From NCBI GenBank assembly GCA_016786765.1, contig JAEUUZ010000020.1, positions 1 through 49,536 on the forward strand: DNA of 49,536 nt, in the 5' to 3' direction. Under the pieces are notes generated by a model. It had not been told where the DNA came from, did not search any database, and saw nothing but the letters and a program-made list of their open reading frames with translations. The translations under genes and the position numbers were made by a program. Position 1 is the first letter of the stretch; every line of letters begins with the position of its first letter. Source of the stretch: Chitinophagales bacterium (GTDB taxonomy: Bacteria > Bacteroidota > Bacteroidia > Chitinophagales > LD1). Of this stretch, positions 22,974-31,948 are shown one piece after another.

Positions 22974-24371
22974 TTAATGCTTTGTTGCTGAAAAATACGT
23001 TTTTTCTAACTCTTCGAAGGTAGGAAAATGTTTACGATGCCATTTGTTCACTACTACTCCTTTTTTCAACAACACTAAACCCGGATTAGAACGCATAATC
23101 GTTTTCAATGGTGTTTCATCGGCCATGTAGAACGGAAAAGCACATTGATGTTTGTGACGGAACTCTTCAGGGTCTTCGCTTGTGATAGCATAGAATTGTA
23201 TACCGGCTTTGTCGCACTTAGCTGCAATATCATTCAAATGTTCTTTAAAGCAACAATCGCAAGCTTTGCTTAATTTATAACTGATTACTGCCAATGAATA
23301 ATCAGGATTATTCAATAACGAATCAGTAATATCTACATGCTCTTGATCGAAAACATAAAGGTTAGTGATTTTGGCAGGAATACCCGGATCGATGACTATA
23401 TCTTTTCTGTCTTTATATTCCCAGTCTTCTGTAATAGCAGATAGTTCTGCCGTTTTAAATTCCTTTTCTTCACCTGATTTTTTGTTCTTGTAGATGAAGA
23501 CATAATCTTTTACCTCAGGCTTCAACACTTTGCGCATTTCGTTGATATCGCTACCAATTTTATACGGACGAAAATCGATTACCGGTTCGTTCCACATAAA
23601 ATTATACAAGCAAAAAATCAATGAAACAGTTGTTACTCCGTACACCAAAATAGCTCGTGGCAACTCGGTAAACAAAGGGCTAATCTTTTTATAGTTGATA
23701 GTGAGGAATACAATCAAAACATCTAAAAACACATCTTTCCAAAACGTTTCCCATGGTTTTAGTTTAATGAAATCGCCAAAGCAACCGCAATCGGTCACCT
23801 TCATTTTTGTTTCTGAAAAATTAGCCGCAAACGAAAGATGCGTAAACTTCACTGAAATGAATATCAACACTAAGGCTAAAACCCCTAAGCCTAAACCTGC
23901 ATTTCTGCCGAAGGCTCTTTCTGCAATTCCTGCTACAGCAAAACCAAATACAGCCAAGAAGAACAATCCCCAAAAAGTAAGCGTTGGAGAATAACCCGAT
24001 AAATAGGTAAAGCCGGTCAGTAATGTGAAGAACAAAGTCATTAGCAAGAGCAATACAGCTGTGAGTTTTGGACGCCAGCCCAAAATAATAGCAAGGCCTA
24101 AAGCTAACTCTAAAACAATCATAAATACCGAAAAAGGAGTAGACAATGGATTCATAAACTCCATGTGCATGGCTTCAAAATACTCGTGCATTTTGTAGCT
24201 GGTTCCAAGTGGGTCAATCGCTTTTACAAAACCCGAAAAAATAAATAAAGAGCCAATAAAATTTTGAAGAAAATTGATGAGTACATTAGCTGGTTTGGCA
24301 AAGAAAAATCGGAGTGCGGTGAGCAAAAGGCCTGCAATGCCAACGTATAAAAAAATGGTATAGACTGTCAT
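22974..24371 (-). CDS. DoxX-like membrane protein with thioredoxin-like domain (BT_3928-like)
   Basis: 465 residues. The N-terminal half is a DoxX/MauE-like membrane domain (NFIGSLFIFSGFVKAIDPLGTSYKMHEYFEAM, then several helices to about 180). One more hydrophobic segment lies near 235-255. The C-terminal third is a thioredoxin-like domain with the CDCC cluster (SKACDCCFKEH) and a late Cys in HKHQCAFPFY. The architecture matches the Bacteroidota family named after BT_3928. A redox role across the membrane is plausible but unproved. It lies between DUF1599 and the ABC permease with 10-bp gaps. Confidence 0.75.
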   Translation of the reverse strand: MTVYTIFLYVGIAGLLLTALRFFFAKPANVLINFLQNFIGSLFIFSGFVKAIDPLGTSYKMHEYFEAMHMEFMNPLSTPFSVFMIVLELALGLAIILGWRPKLTAVLLLLMTLFFTLLTGFTYLSGYSPTLTFWGLFFLAVFGFAVAGIAERAFGRNAGLGLGVLALVLIFISVKFTHLSFAANFSETKMKVTDCGCFGDFIKLKPWETFWKDVFLDVLIVFLTINYKKISPLFTELPRAILVYGVTTVSLIFCLYNFMWNEPVIDFRPYKIGSDINEMRKVLKPEVKDYVFIYKNKKSGEEKEFKTAELSAITEDWEYKDRKDIVIDPGIPAKITNLYVFDQEHVDITDSLLNNPDYSLAVISYKLSKACDCCFKEHLNDIAAKCDKAGIQFYAITSEDPEEFRHKHQCAFPFYMADETPLKTIMRSNPGLVLLKKGVVVNKWHRKHFPTFEELEKTYFSATKH

Positions 24372-24381
24372 AGTTATATGT

Positions 24382-24939
24382 TTAAGCGGTCGTTTTTTGT
24401 TCTGTTAATTGTATCAATGCAAATAGTGAATAGTTCACAATATCCTGATAACCTGCATCAATGCCTTCTGAAATAATAGTTTTTCCTTGATTATCTTCAA
24501 TCTGACGAATGCGTAACAATTTCATCAAAATCAAATCGGTGAAACTGCTTACCCGCATATCGCGCCATGCTTCGCCATAATCGTGGTTTTTAGCCAACAT
24601 TAATTCTTGAATGGCTTTTGATTCAGCATCAAAATGCGTGAGCGCTTCGTGTTCCGACAAATCTAAATTGGTGTTATCATTCATCTTTAATTGAATTAAA
24701 CCGATGATGGCATAATTCACCAAACCAATAAATTCGCTTTCAACACCTTCTTCCACTTTTTGAGCTTTGTTCTCTTCAATGGTGCGAATGCGTTGTGCTT
24801 TGATAAACAACTGATCGGTGAGCGAAGATGGACGTAGAACACGCCAAGATGTACCGTAATCCTTCGTTTTCTTCTGAAACACATCACGGCATTTTCGAAG
24901 TTCGCTTTCGTATTGTGAAATAGTTTTTTCTAATTGCAT
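24382..24939 (-). CDS. DUF1599 protein (two repeats)
   Basis: 185 residues built from two similar halves. Each has a DYGxxWR motif (KDYGTSWRVLRPSSLTDQL and HDYGEAWRDMRVSSFTDL), a helix with R-IR-IE-N, and a closing VNYxxxxLIQL helix. This is DUF1599, also called nucleotide modification associated domain 1. The biochemical role is unknown to me. It is first in the six-gene minus run and divergent from folP across 61 bp, an arrangement I remember as common in Bacteroidota. Confidence 0.85.
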   Translation of the reverse strand: MQLEKTISQYESELRKCRDVFQKKTKDYGTSWRVLRPSSLTDQLFIKAQRIRTIEENKAQKVEEGVESEFIGLVNYAIIGLIQLKMNDNTNLDLSEHEALTHFDAESKAIQELMLAKNHDYGEAWRDMRVSSFTDLILMKLLRIRQIEDNQGKTIISEGIDAGYQDIVNYSLFALIQLTEQKTTA

Positions 24940-25000
24940 AATTGTTTGATAAAGTTATTCATTAGCTTCAAATTGCGTAACGATTTATATTTTTTTAGAA

Positions 25001-25831
25001 ATGATACTAAACTGCAATGGCCAACTTTTAGACCTCAGTACCCCAAAAGTAATGGGAATTCTGAATCTGACACCCGATTCATTTTACGATGGCGGGAAAT
25101 ATGTGGATAACGATTCCGCTTTACAACATGCAGCAGAGATGATAGCTGAAGGGGCTGATATTATTGACATTGGAGGCATGTCTTCAAAATCCGGTGCAAC
25201 CATTATCCCCGCAGATGTGGAAACTTTGCGGGTGATTCCTGTTATTAAAGCCATTCATAGTGCCTTTCCGAAAGCCTTAATTTCTATAGATACCATCCAC
25301 GCTACTACTGCAAATGCAGCTGTTGAAGCAGGCGCAAGTATTGTAAATGATATCAGTGGAGGGGATTACGATAAAGCGATGTTTTCTACCGTTGCCAAAC
25401 TAGGTGTTCCGTTTATTGCGATGCACATGCGTGGAACTCCGGAAACCATGCAATCGCTCACCCATTACGAAGAGGTAGTAACAGAGGTATACAACGATTT
25501 AAAAGAAAAACTATTACAGTGTAAAGCAGCAGGCATAAAAGATGTGATACTTGATCCGGGGTTTGGTTTTGCGAAAACAGTAGGACAGAACTTTATTTTA
25601 CTCAACCAGTTAAACGTCTTCAATACACTTCAAGTGCCTTTATTGGCAGGACTTTCCAGAAAATCAATGGTAACCAAAACACTGCATATTTCGAAAGAAG
25701 AAGCGCTGAACGGCACAACAGTATTGAATACTATAGCCCTTATAAATGGAGCTAACATTCTGCGTGTACATGATGTAAAGCAAGCGAAAGAAGCAGTTCA
25801 GCTTTTCTGCGCACTCCACCAAACGGCCTAA
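25001..25831 (+). CDS. folP: Dihydropteroate synthase
   Basis: A 276-residue TIM-barrel enzyme of folate synthesis. The first signature is MGILNLTPDSFYDGGKY (about 18-34), the second is IIDIGGMSSKSGA, the usual RPGA equivalent being KSGA here. VNDISGG, IAMHMRG and DPGFGFAKT follow in family order, then LLAGLSRKS near the end. It joins p-aminobenzoate to the pterin diphosphate. The start fits the family and lies 61 bp from the divergent DUF1599 gene. It overlaps the convergent cysQ by four bases at the stop codons. Confidence 0.92.
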   Translation: MILNCNGQLLDLSTPKVMGILNLTPDSFYDGGKYVDNDSALQHAAEMIAEGADIIDIGGMSSKSGATIIPADVETLRVIPVIKAIHSAFPKALISIDTIHATTANAAVEAGASIVNDISGGDYDKAMFSTVAKLGVPFIAMHMRGTPETMQSLTHYEEVVTEVYNDLKEKLLQCKAAGIKDVILDPGFGFAKTVGQNFILLNQLNVFNTLQVPLLAGLSRKSMVTKTLHISKEEALNGTTVLNTIALINGANILRVHDVKQAKEAVQLFCALHQTA

Positions 25832-26586
25832 AAAGCAATAAAATAGGGATTTTCAAGATTTTCTTTATTGTAAACCAGGGGTGTATTTGTTTTTATATCT
25901 AACACCTTTCTTCCGGCAAACTCAATAATAGCATGCCCTGCAGCAATATCCCATTCCATAGTGGTACCATAACGCGGATATACATCAACAGAACCATCGG
26001 CTACTAAACATAGTTTTAAAGAGCTTCCCATTTCAAGGGTATTCACTTTTTTACCTTGACGAAGCAAGCGTTTCATGAATGTATTTACTTCGTATGAAGG
26101 ATGAGACCTACTCGTAGCAATGGTTACAACAGACTGAGTTTCATATGTGCTTTTGCAAAAAATGCGTTTCCATACTCCATCTTCCAACACAAATGAACCA
26201 TTCCCTTTTTCACCATAATACATTTTTTGTAGTGCGGGTGCGTAAATCAGTCCGAAAATCGGCTTCCCTTGTTCAACTAAAGCAATGTTAATCGTAAATT
26301 CATCCGTATGCTTCACAAATTCTTTGGTACCATCCAATGGGTCTATAATCCAGCATTTCGACCAATTTTTCCGCACATCAAAAGCTGTATTGATAATCTC
26401 CTCGCTGATAACCGGGATATCAGGAGTGATTTCACTAAACATTTCCAACAACATCTGATTAGCCAAATTATCAGCAATTGTAAGAGGCGATTTATCTGAT
26501 TTATAGGATACATCAAAGGGTTGACGGTAAATTTCCATCAACTTCTCTCCTATTTTTTCGACACATTGCTTAATTTGGCTTATCAA
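25828..26586 (-). CDS. cysQ: 3'(2'),5'-bisphosphate nucleotidase
   Basis: A 252-residue inositol-monophosphatase-family enzyme of the CysQ type. The metal-site motifs are SDKSPLTIAD (30-39), Glu62-Glu63 in ISEE, DPLDGTKEF (82-90), and WDIAAGHAI near 213-221. The T-K-E-F after DG is typical of CysQ rather than SuhB. It removes 3'-phosphoadenosine 5'-phosphate made in sulphate assimilation or acyl-carrier transfer. Divergent from the response regulators across 45 bp. Confidence 0.88.
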   Translation of the reverse strand: MISQIKQCVEKIGEKLMEIYRQPFDVSYKSDKSPLTIADNLANQMLLEMFSEITPDIPVISEEIINTAFDVRKNWSKCWIIDPLDGTKEFVKHTDEFTINIALVEQGKPIFGLIYAPALQKMYYGEKGNGSFVLEDGVWKRIFCKSTYETQSVVTIATSRSHPSYEVNTFMKRLLRQGKKVNTLEMGSSLKLCLVADGSVDVYPRYGTTMEWDIAAGHAIIEFAGRKVLDIKTNTPLVYNKENLENPYFIAF

Positions 26587-26631
26587 ACTATTTTTTTTAA
26601 TAGATTTAAGTGCAATTATTGAACGACAAAG

Positions 26632-27072
26632 ATGGAAAAGAAATATAAGATTTTATTAATTGATGATAATCCGGGAGATGCTCGCCTTACTGTTGAGGTA
26701 ATAAAAGAGTGTCACTTAGAAGAGGACATTAATTTTGATATCATTTCTGATAGCGAATTTGCAATGGACTTTTTATTAAAAAACGCCCCTTATGAAAATG
26801 CTGTAAGACCCGATATCATTTTACTAGACTTGAATTTACCGAAGAAAAACGGGATTGAAGTATTGAAGGAAGTAAAAGCGCATCCTTCGTTGAAAACGAT
26901 TCCTATTATTATGATGACCACTTCAAATGCTGAATTTGATTTGAAAAGCGCCTATGAGAACGGAGCAAACGCATATGTAGTAAAACCACCTGACTTTGAT
27001 AAGTTGATTAAAACAATGGAATGTATTATCAATTTCTGGTTCCGAACTGTTCACCTTCCGGTAAAAAATTAA
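26632..27072 (+). CDS. Single-domain response regulator (Rcp1-like)
   Basis: A 146-residue receiver domain with no output domain. Acidic pocket Asp11-Asp12, phospho-acceptor Asp66 (ILLDLNLP), Thr96 (MMTTS) and Lys118 (VVKPP). The opening ILLIDDNPGDARL and the insertion around 30-60 match the cyanobacterial Rcp1-like class that partners phytochrome-type kinases. No histidine kinase is adjacent. Four bases separate it from the next regulator, so they are co-expressed. Confidence 0.9.
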   Translation: MEKKYKILLIDDNPGDARLTVEVIKECHLEEDINFDIISDSEFAMDFLLKNAPYENAVRPDIILLDLNLPKKNGIEVLKEVKAHPSLKTIPIIMMTTSNAEFDLKSAYENGANAYVVKPPDFDKLIKTMECIINFWFRTVHLPVKN

Positions 27073-27076
27073 ACCT

Positions 27077-27847
27077 ATGAGTGCAGAACTAAAAATATTA
27101 CTAATTGAAGACACCCCGGGAGATGCATTTTTAATTAAGTTTTATTTGGGCGAATCTATTTCGCACAAGTTCGATTTTAACCATGTGGATACGCTTGAAA
27201 AGGCGTTTGAAAAACTACGCGAAAACCAATATGATATTATTCTCATGGACTTAAACCTGCCGGACAGTGTGGGTTTGGAAAGTGTAAAGAAACTCATTGA
27301 AACGTTCCCAAATAACTTGGTGATTGTACTCACTGGTCTTATTGATGAACGTGTTGGATTAGAAGCTGTGCGTTATGGTGCGCAAGACTTTTTGGTGAAA
27401 GGAAAGTTCGATTCAAAAGTTTTGGTATCGTCTATTATTTTTTCGTATGAGCGTTATAACCTCAACAAGAAGCTCTTTAAAACCGCCACCGATTTAGCCA
27501 TGGGCGAATCGCGGTTTAACTATATGCAAGAGATTACAGGAATTGGATTTGTGGAATTAGACCTTACGAAAAAAACAGTAAACCTCTCTGATTATACATT
27601 AAAAGTATTAGGTTATCCAATTGAACAAAAATCGATTCCATTGGATCTTTTCTTGCAGAAGATGTTCACTAATAACGAACATAAAGTTTTGGAAGAGTAT
27701 TTAGCTCAACATGCTGAAAAAGGAGAATATAGTTTCACTAGCGTAACATTTAAACAACCTGTGCGTGTTCGATGGGAAAGACGAGGAAACCTTATTCTTG
27801 GGGTTATCTATTACAATGAAATAGGACTTACAGCCACCGCAAACTAA
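27077..27847 (+). CDS. Response regulator with C-terminal PAS-like domain
   Basis: 256 residues. The receiver domain is about 5-125 with acidic pocket Glu11-Asp12, phospho-acceptor Asp58 (ILMDLNLPD), Thr86 and Lys108 (FLVKGK). A short coiled linker is followed by a PAS-like domain (about 140-250; FNYMQEITGIGFVELDLTKKTVNLSDYTLKVLGYP). No DNA-binding or enzymatic output is seen. A receiver-PAS protein without a kinase next to it may act as an adaptor. Its last 20 bases overlap the end of the convergent OsmC gene. Confidence 0.8.
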   Translation: MSAELKILLIEDTPGDAFLIKFYLGESISHKFDFNHVDTLEKAFEKLRENQYDIILMDLNLPDSVGLESVKKLIETFPNNLVIVLTGLIDERVGLEAVRYGAQDFLVKGKFDSKVLVSSIIFSYERYNLNKKLFKTATDLAMGESRFNYMQEITGIGFVELDLTKKTVNLSDYTLKVLGYPIEQKSIPLDLFLQKMFTNNEHKVLEEYLAQHAEKGEYSFTSVTFKQPVRVRWERRGNLILGVIYYNEIGLTATAN

Positions 27848-28232
27848 TTTCTTTCTTTAAATCTGGATGCAAGGAATAAAACACCGGACAAGTGCGTGCT
27901 GTGTTTTCTAAGATAGCTTTATCCTTGTCGGAATAAGCTTTAGCCGGAAATATCATATTAATATGGATTTCGCCTATTCTACGCGGTTCGGCATACATTA
28001 CTTTAGTTACTTCACATGAAGTTCCATCCATATCCAATCCCATTTGTTGTGCTTTAATACCCATAACGGTTAGCATACAAGATGCAAGAGCAGTTGCTAC
28101 TGTATCGGTTGGAGAAAAGGCTTCCCCACGTCCATGATTGTCGGTTGGAGCATCTGTAATAATAGTAGCACCGGAAGCCACATGTGTGCATACAGTTCTT
28201 AAATTTCCTTCGTAAATAACTTTTGCTGTCAT
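27828..28232 (-). CDS. OsmC family protein
   Basis: A 134-residue OsmC/Ohr-fold protein. The opening is MTAKVIYEGNLRTVCTH; next come GRGEAFSPTDTVATALASCMLTVMG with the first redox Cys, then NTARTCPVFYSL with the second Cys at the usual end position. Family members reduce organic hydroperoxides; the LASCMLT/CPV version is the general OsmC branch. I chose the ATG at 28232 because the extra 38 upstream residues run through the terminator hairpin and are unlike the family. Confidence 0.85.
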   Translation of the reverse strand: MTAKVIYEGNLRTVCTHVASGATIITDAPTDNHGRGEAFSPTDTVATALASCMLTVMGIKAQQMGLDMDGTSCEVTKVMYAEPRRIGEIHINMIFPAKAYSDKDKAILENTARTCPVFYSLHPDLKKEISLRWL

Positions 28233-28246
28233 ACTCGAAATTAAAT

Positions 28247-28277
28247 AAAAAAAGCCATTCAAAAATGAATGGCTTTT
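28247..28277 (-). terminator. Intrinsic terminator after the zinc-ribbon gene
   Basis: The stem AAAAGCCATTCA/TGAATGGCTTTT (28250-28261 with 28266-28277) is perfect, with an AAAA loop and a minus-strand T-tract. It lies about 20 bp past the zinc-ribbon gene stop, ahead of osmC. Plus-strand use is possible but no gene ends there. Confidence 0.8.
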
Positions 28278-28294
28278 CTGTTGTAGATTAATGT

Positions 28295-29044
28295 TTATGC
28301 TTCTTCGAATTCTGTTGGAACCAAAATTCTTCCACAGTTCTCGCAAAGAATAATTCTCTTTTTAGTTTTTACTTCAGCCTGACGTTGTAAAGGAATTTTT
28401 GAAAAACAACCGCCACAAGAATCACGTTGAACAGCTACTACAGCCAATCCGTTTCTATAGGCAGAACGAATTCTCTTATAGGCACCTAACAACCGAGTTT
28501 CAATTTTAACGGAAGCTTTTTCCGACTCTTTGCTTAACTCTAATTCTTCTTTCTCCGTTTCTTCAACGATTTTATCTAACTCCTTTTTCTTCGCTTTTAA
28601 GTCTTTTTCGCGGGTCTTGAATTTAGCTTCTGTTTCGTCAATCAAAGCTTGTTTCACTTCAATTTTTGCAGCGCCATCGTTTGCTTTTTTATCAGACAGT
28701 TGAATTTCCAATTTCTGCAATTCAATCTCTTTTGTTAATGCTTCAAACTCACGGTTGTTTTTTACCGAATTTTGTTGTTTCTCGTAGCGAGAAATCAACT
28801 CTTTCGCCATAGCTTTTGCATTCTTTCTGTTACTTACTTCTTCGTTCAATTCAGCCACTTCCTCTTGTAAGTTAGTGATACGAACGCTAAGCCCTTCGAT
28901 TTCATCTTCCAAAACGCGTACTTCTTCAGGAAGCTCTCCTTTTAAAATCTGAATTTTATCTACTTTGGTATCGATTTGTTGTAGATTCCAAAGCAATCTC
29001 AACTTTTCCTCGATCGTTAATTCTTTTTCTTTTGCAGCTGCCAT
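28295..29044 (-). CDS. Coiled-coil protein with C4 zinc ribbon (CdsZ-like)
   Basis: 249 residues. A long antiparallel coiled coil (about 15-190, rich in Glu/Lys heptads) is followed by a C-terminal zinc ribbon with CGGC (SCGGCF) and CENC (LCENCG). This is the zf-RING_7/CT398-like (CdsZ) family. Bacterial members have been linked to RNase H-like or secretion roles, without one settled function. The gene follows the NIF3 gene by two bases, a pairing I recall from many Bacteroidota. Confidence 0.85.
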   Translation of the reverse strand: MAAAKEKELTIEEKLRLLWNLQQIDTKVDKIQILKGELPEEVRVLEDEIEGLSVRITNLQEEVAELNEEVSNRKNAKAMAKELISRYEKQQNSVKNNREFEALTKEIELQKLEIQLSDKKANDGAAKIEVKQALIDETEAKFKTREKDLKAKKKELDKIVEETEKEELELSKESEKASVKIETRLLGAYKRIRSAYRNGLAVVAVQRDSCGGCFSKIPLQRQAEVKTKKRIILCENCGRILVPTEFEEA

Positions 29045-29046
29045 AA

Positions 29047-30147
29047 CTATAAATAGTTTATTGGATTAGTATTTATTTTTGATTTGAGAACGGCAAATGT
29101 AGGAAATTTTTCCAATAAATGTGATTTCAGCAAATCTTTCGTAAACTGCTCTGATTCATAGTGTCCGATGTCGGCTACAACAATTTTACTGTCTGCGTCA
29201 AAAAAATCGTGGTATTTGAAATCGGCCGTTACAAAAGCATCGGCACCGGCTGCAATGGCATCATTCAATAAAAACCGACCCGATCCACCGCAAATGGCGA
29301 CTTTTTTAATGGTTTTGCCCAAGGTTGGGGTATGCCGAACCACTTTTGCTTCCATCGTAGCTTTTATCGATTGAAGAAAATCCATTTCCGATTGTTCCTC
29401 CACCTCTCCTATCATCCCCGAACCGACTTGGTTCCATTGATTTTGCAAGAGGACTACATCGTAGGCGACCTCTTCATAAGGATGTGCTGAGAACAAAGCT
29501 CTCAATACTTTCCCTTCTAAATAGGCAGGGAAAATCGTTTCAAAACGAATTTCAGCAACCTTTTCTAACTCTCCGGCTTTACCAATGGTAGGATTCGAAT
29601 GTTCATTCCCCCGAAACGTTCCAAAGCCCGGGGTATTGAAACTTGTTTCGCTGTAATTGCCGATATGCCCCGCTCCTGCTGCAAAAACGGCAGATGAAAC
29701 AGCTTGGTAATGTTCATCCGGAATGAAGGTGATGAGCTTTTTCAACAAACCACCTTTGGGAGAAAGCATCTTCACATTCGTTAAACCCAAACGCGAAGCA
29801 ATCATGGCGTTTACTCCGTTCATTACATTATCGTAGTTGGTGTGAATGGCATAAATGGCTACATCATTTTTGATGGCTTTAATGATAGTGCGCTCCACAT
29901 AGTTTTTACCATTGATTTTCTTCAATCCGCTAAACACAATAGGATGATGCGCCACAATTAAATTACAACCTTCGGCAATGGCTTCATCCACAATGGCCTC
30001 GGTACAATCGAGTGTCACCAAAACTTTCGACACCTCCCATTCTTTGTCGCCTACAATTAAACCGCAATTATCGTAGCTTTCTTGCAGAGCGAGAGGGGCA
30101 ATGTGTTCGAGGTAAGTGGTTATATCTTTAATTTTCATTATCGTCAT
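29047..30147 (-). CDS. NIF3-like dinuclear metal-centre protein
   Basis: A 366-residue NIF3/YbgI/YqfO-type protein. The N-terminal metal-binding part has ESYDNCGLIVGD and IVAHHPIVFSGLKKI. An inserted PII-like/CutA-like domain (about 130-240) has FIPDEHYQAVSSAVFAAGAGHIGNYSETSF. The C-terminal metal part has AICGGSGRFLLNDAIAAGADAFVTADFKYHDFFDA and DIGHYESEQF. The domain forms hexamers with two metals per subunit; its true activity is debated. The start could be the Met at residue 4 (30138). Confidence 0.88.
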   Translation of the reverse strand: MTIMKIKDITTYLEHIAPLALQESYDNCGLIVGDKEWEVSKVLVTLDCTEAIVDEAIAEGCNLIVAHHPIVFSGLKKINGKNYVERTIIKAIKNDVAIYAIHTNYDNVMNGVNAMIASRLGLTNVKMLSPKGGLLKKLITFIPDEHYQAVSSAVFAAGAGHIGNYSETSFNTPGFGTFRGNEHSNPTIGKAGELEKVAEIRFETIFPAYLEGKVLRALFSAHPYEEVAYDVVLLQNQWNQVGSGMIGEVEEQSEMDFLQSIKATMEAKVVRHTPTLGKTIKKVAICGGSGRFLLNDAIAAGADAFVTADFKYHDFFDADSKIVVADIGHYESEQFTKDLLKSHLLEKFPTFAVLKSKINTNPINYL

Positions 30148-30304
30148 AATTTGATACCCAAAAATATCAAGATTTATACACTAAACTATTTTTACTACCG
30201 GAATCACAAAATTGTAAAAATGAGTTTAGGGGAGTTATTTACAAAAACATTCTTGTTTTCATTCACATTTTTTCCTTTTATTGAGCACGCAAATCAGGGG
30301 GTTC

Positions 30305-31030
30305 GTGAAAAAAATCTATTCTTTATTCTTATTGGTGGTATTGCTAAGCAGTTGTCGGCATTATTATGTTGCGCAATACAAAGCCAACGAAATCAAGATT
30401 ACAGATTCGTTGCAAACAAATACTCCGCGCATGGAGGCCTATATTAAGCCTTTCCGTGATTCTTTAGCGAAGGAAATGAATACGGTGATTGCACAAAATC
30501 AACACACGATCTCTAAACATGCCGGAGAATCAGAACTAGGTAATGTGTTAGCCGATGCCATGTTGAAAAAAGCACAACAATATTCAGGTAAGCACGTTGA
30601 TTTCGCCATGATTAATTTGGGCGGTATTCGTCAGCCGCAATTGCCTGCAGGTAATGTTACCATCGGCAATATTTTTGAACTGATGCCGTTTGATAATATG
30701 ATAGTGCTGTTGGCATTGGATGGCAAAACCACAAAGCAGTTTTTGGATATTATGTCGGCTTCGGGTGGACTTCCCGTTTCCGGTGTGCGTTATACCATCA
30801 GCAATGAAACGGCTACAGCTATAAGCTTTAACGGTGTTCCATTCGATGAAAACAAAACATACACCTTGGCCATTAGCGATTATTTGGCGAATGGTGGCGA
30901 TAAATTGGAGCTCTTGAAAAAATTCAAACAACAGTCTACTGCAAAGTTGATGCGCGATGCATTCATTGAATATTTCAGCGAAGAAAAAATCGTTAACGGA
31001 AAATTAGACGGACGAGTGATTAAACAATAA
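30305..31030 (+). CDS. 5'-nucleotidase C-terminal-domain lipoprotein
   Basis: A 241-residue protein starting at GTG (30305). This start gives a clean lipoprotein signal (VKKIYSLFLLVVLLSSC, lipobox Cys about 17), whereas the TTG eight codons earlier adds polar residues. The domain is the C-terminal half of UshA-type 5'-nucleotidases: GNVLADAML, DFAMINLGGIRQPQLPAGNVTIGNIFELMPFDN, SASGGLPVSGVRYTI and SDYLANGGDKL. This half binds the nucleotide base and has no metals. The metallophosphatase half is the next gene, three bases away, so the enzyme is split, with the two halves in reverse order to UshA. Confidence 0.85.
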   Translation: MKKIYSLFLLVVLLSSCRHYYVAQYKANEIKITDSLQTNTPRMEAYIKPFRDSLAKEMNTVIAQNQHTISKHAGESELGNVLADAMLKKAQQYSGKHVDFAMINLGGIRQPQLPAGNVTIGNIFELMPFDNMIVLLALDGKTTKQFLDIMSASGGLPVSGVRYTISNETATAISFNGVPFDENKTYTLAISDYLANGGDKLELLKKFKQQSTAKLMRDAFIEYFSEEKIVNGKLDGRVIKQ

Positions 31031-31033
31031 GGT

Positions 31034-31948
31034 ATGAACAGAAAAGATTTTTTACAGCGTTCCTTATCTGCATCCTTATTAATAGGTGCAGGCGCATTTC
31101 CGTTTGAAGCCTTTGCGAAAACACATGGCTTTCAAAAAATCACCATTCTACATACGAACGATCAACACAGTAGAATCGATCCATTTCCTTTAGATGGCGG
31201 TAAATATCAAGGACAGGGTGGATGCGAAAGACGATTAGCTTTAGTGGAAAAAATCAGAAGCGAAGAAAAGCATGTCATGCTATTGGATTGTGGAGATATC
31301 TTTCAAGGCACTCCATACTTTAATAAATATAGAGGTAAAGTAGAGATTGAGTTAATGAATCAAATGCGATATGATGCTGCTACTATCGGCAATCACGACT
31401 TTGATGGTGGTTTAGACAACTTGGGTGTGCGCATGAACGAAGCCAACTTCCAATTCTTAAATGCAAACTATTCTATAGCCAATACCCCGCTTCAAAAAAT
31501 GAAGCCTTATAAAGTATTCAAATACGATCATATTAAAGTAGGTGTATTTGCCGTGGGTATCGAATTAGATGGATTAGTGCCTGAGTTGTTGTATGGCGAA
31601 ACAAGATATAACGATCCTATTGCTGCTGCACAAAAAACAGCCGATAAATTAAAGCACGATGAACATTGCGATGTCGTGATCTGTTTGTCGCATTTAGGCT
31701 ATAGTTATGAAGAGAAAAAAGTAAGTGATGTTGTATTAGCCAAAGAAACGAACAACATCGATTTGATTTTAGGCGGACACACACACACGTTCTTCACACA
31801 ACCTAAAACCTACGAAAATAAAGCGGGTGAAACGGTACTCATCAATCAAGTAGGTTGGGCAGGATTAATGTTAGGAAGAATCGATTTATACTTTGATGAT
31901 AAGAAAAGAAAAGAGATAGCGAAAAAATCGCCCATAAAAATTGGATAA
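31034..31948 (+). CDS. 5'-nucleotidase metallophosphatase half
   Basis: 304 residues. The N-terminal export signal with twin-basic and hydrophobic parts (MNRKDFLQRSLSASLLIGAGAFPFEAFA) is Tat-like but without the full RR pair. The calcineurin-like phosphoesterase domain has the metal ligands of UshA: LHTNDQHSRI, LDCGDIFQGTPYF, TIGNHDFDGG, VICLSHLGY and LGGHTHTFF. It would supply the two-metal catalytic site for the substrate-binding lipoprotein encoded just upstream. Predicted periplasmic nucleotidase for phosphate or nucleoside scavenging. Confidence 0.88.
   Translation: MNRKDFLQRSLSASLLIGAGAFPFEAFAKTHGFQKITILHTNDQHSRIDPFPLDGGKYQGQGGCERRLALVEKIRSEEKHVMLLDCGDIFQGTPYFNKYRGKVEIELMNQMRYDAATIGNHDFDGGLDNLGVRMNEANFQFLNANYSIANTPLQKMKPYKVFKYDHIKVGVFAVGIELDGLVPELLYGETRYNDPIAAAQKTADKLKHDEHCDVVICLSHLGYSYEEKKVSDVVLAKETNNIDLILGGHTHTFFTQPKTYENKAGETVLINQVGWAGLMLGRIDLYFDDKKRKEIAKKSPIKIG

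Noticed and set aside
28233-28346. 38-codon N-terminal extension of OsmC
   Set aside because: It passes through a strong terminator hairpin and the end of the upstream gene, and OsmC family members start at MTAKVIYEG.
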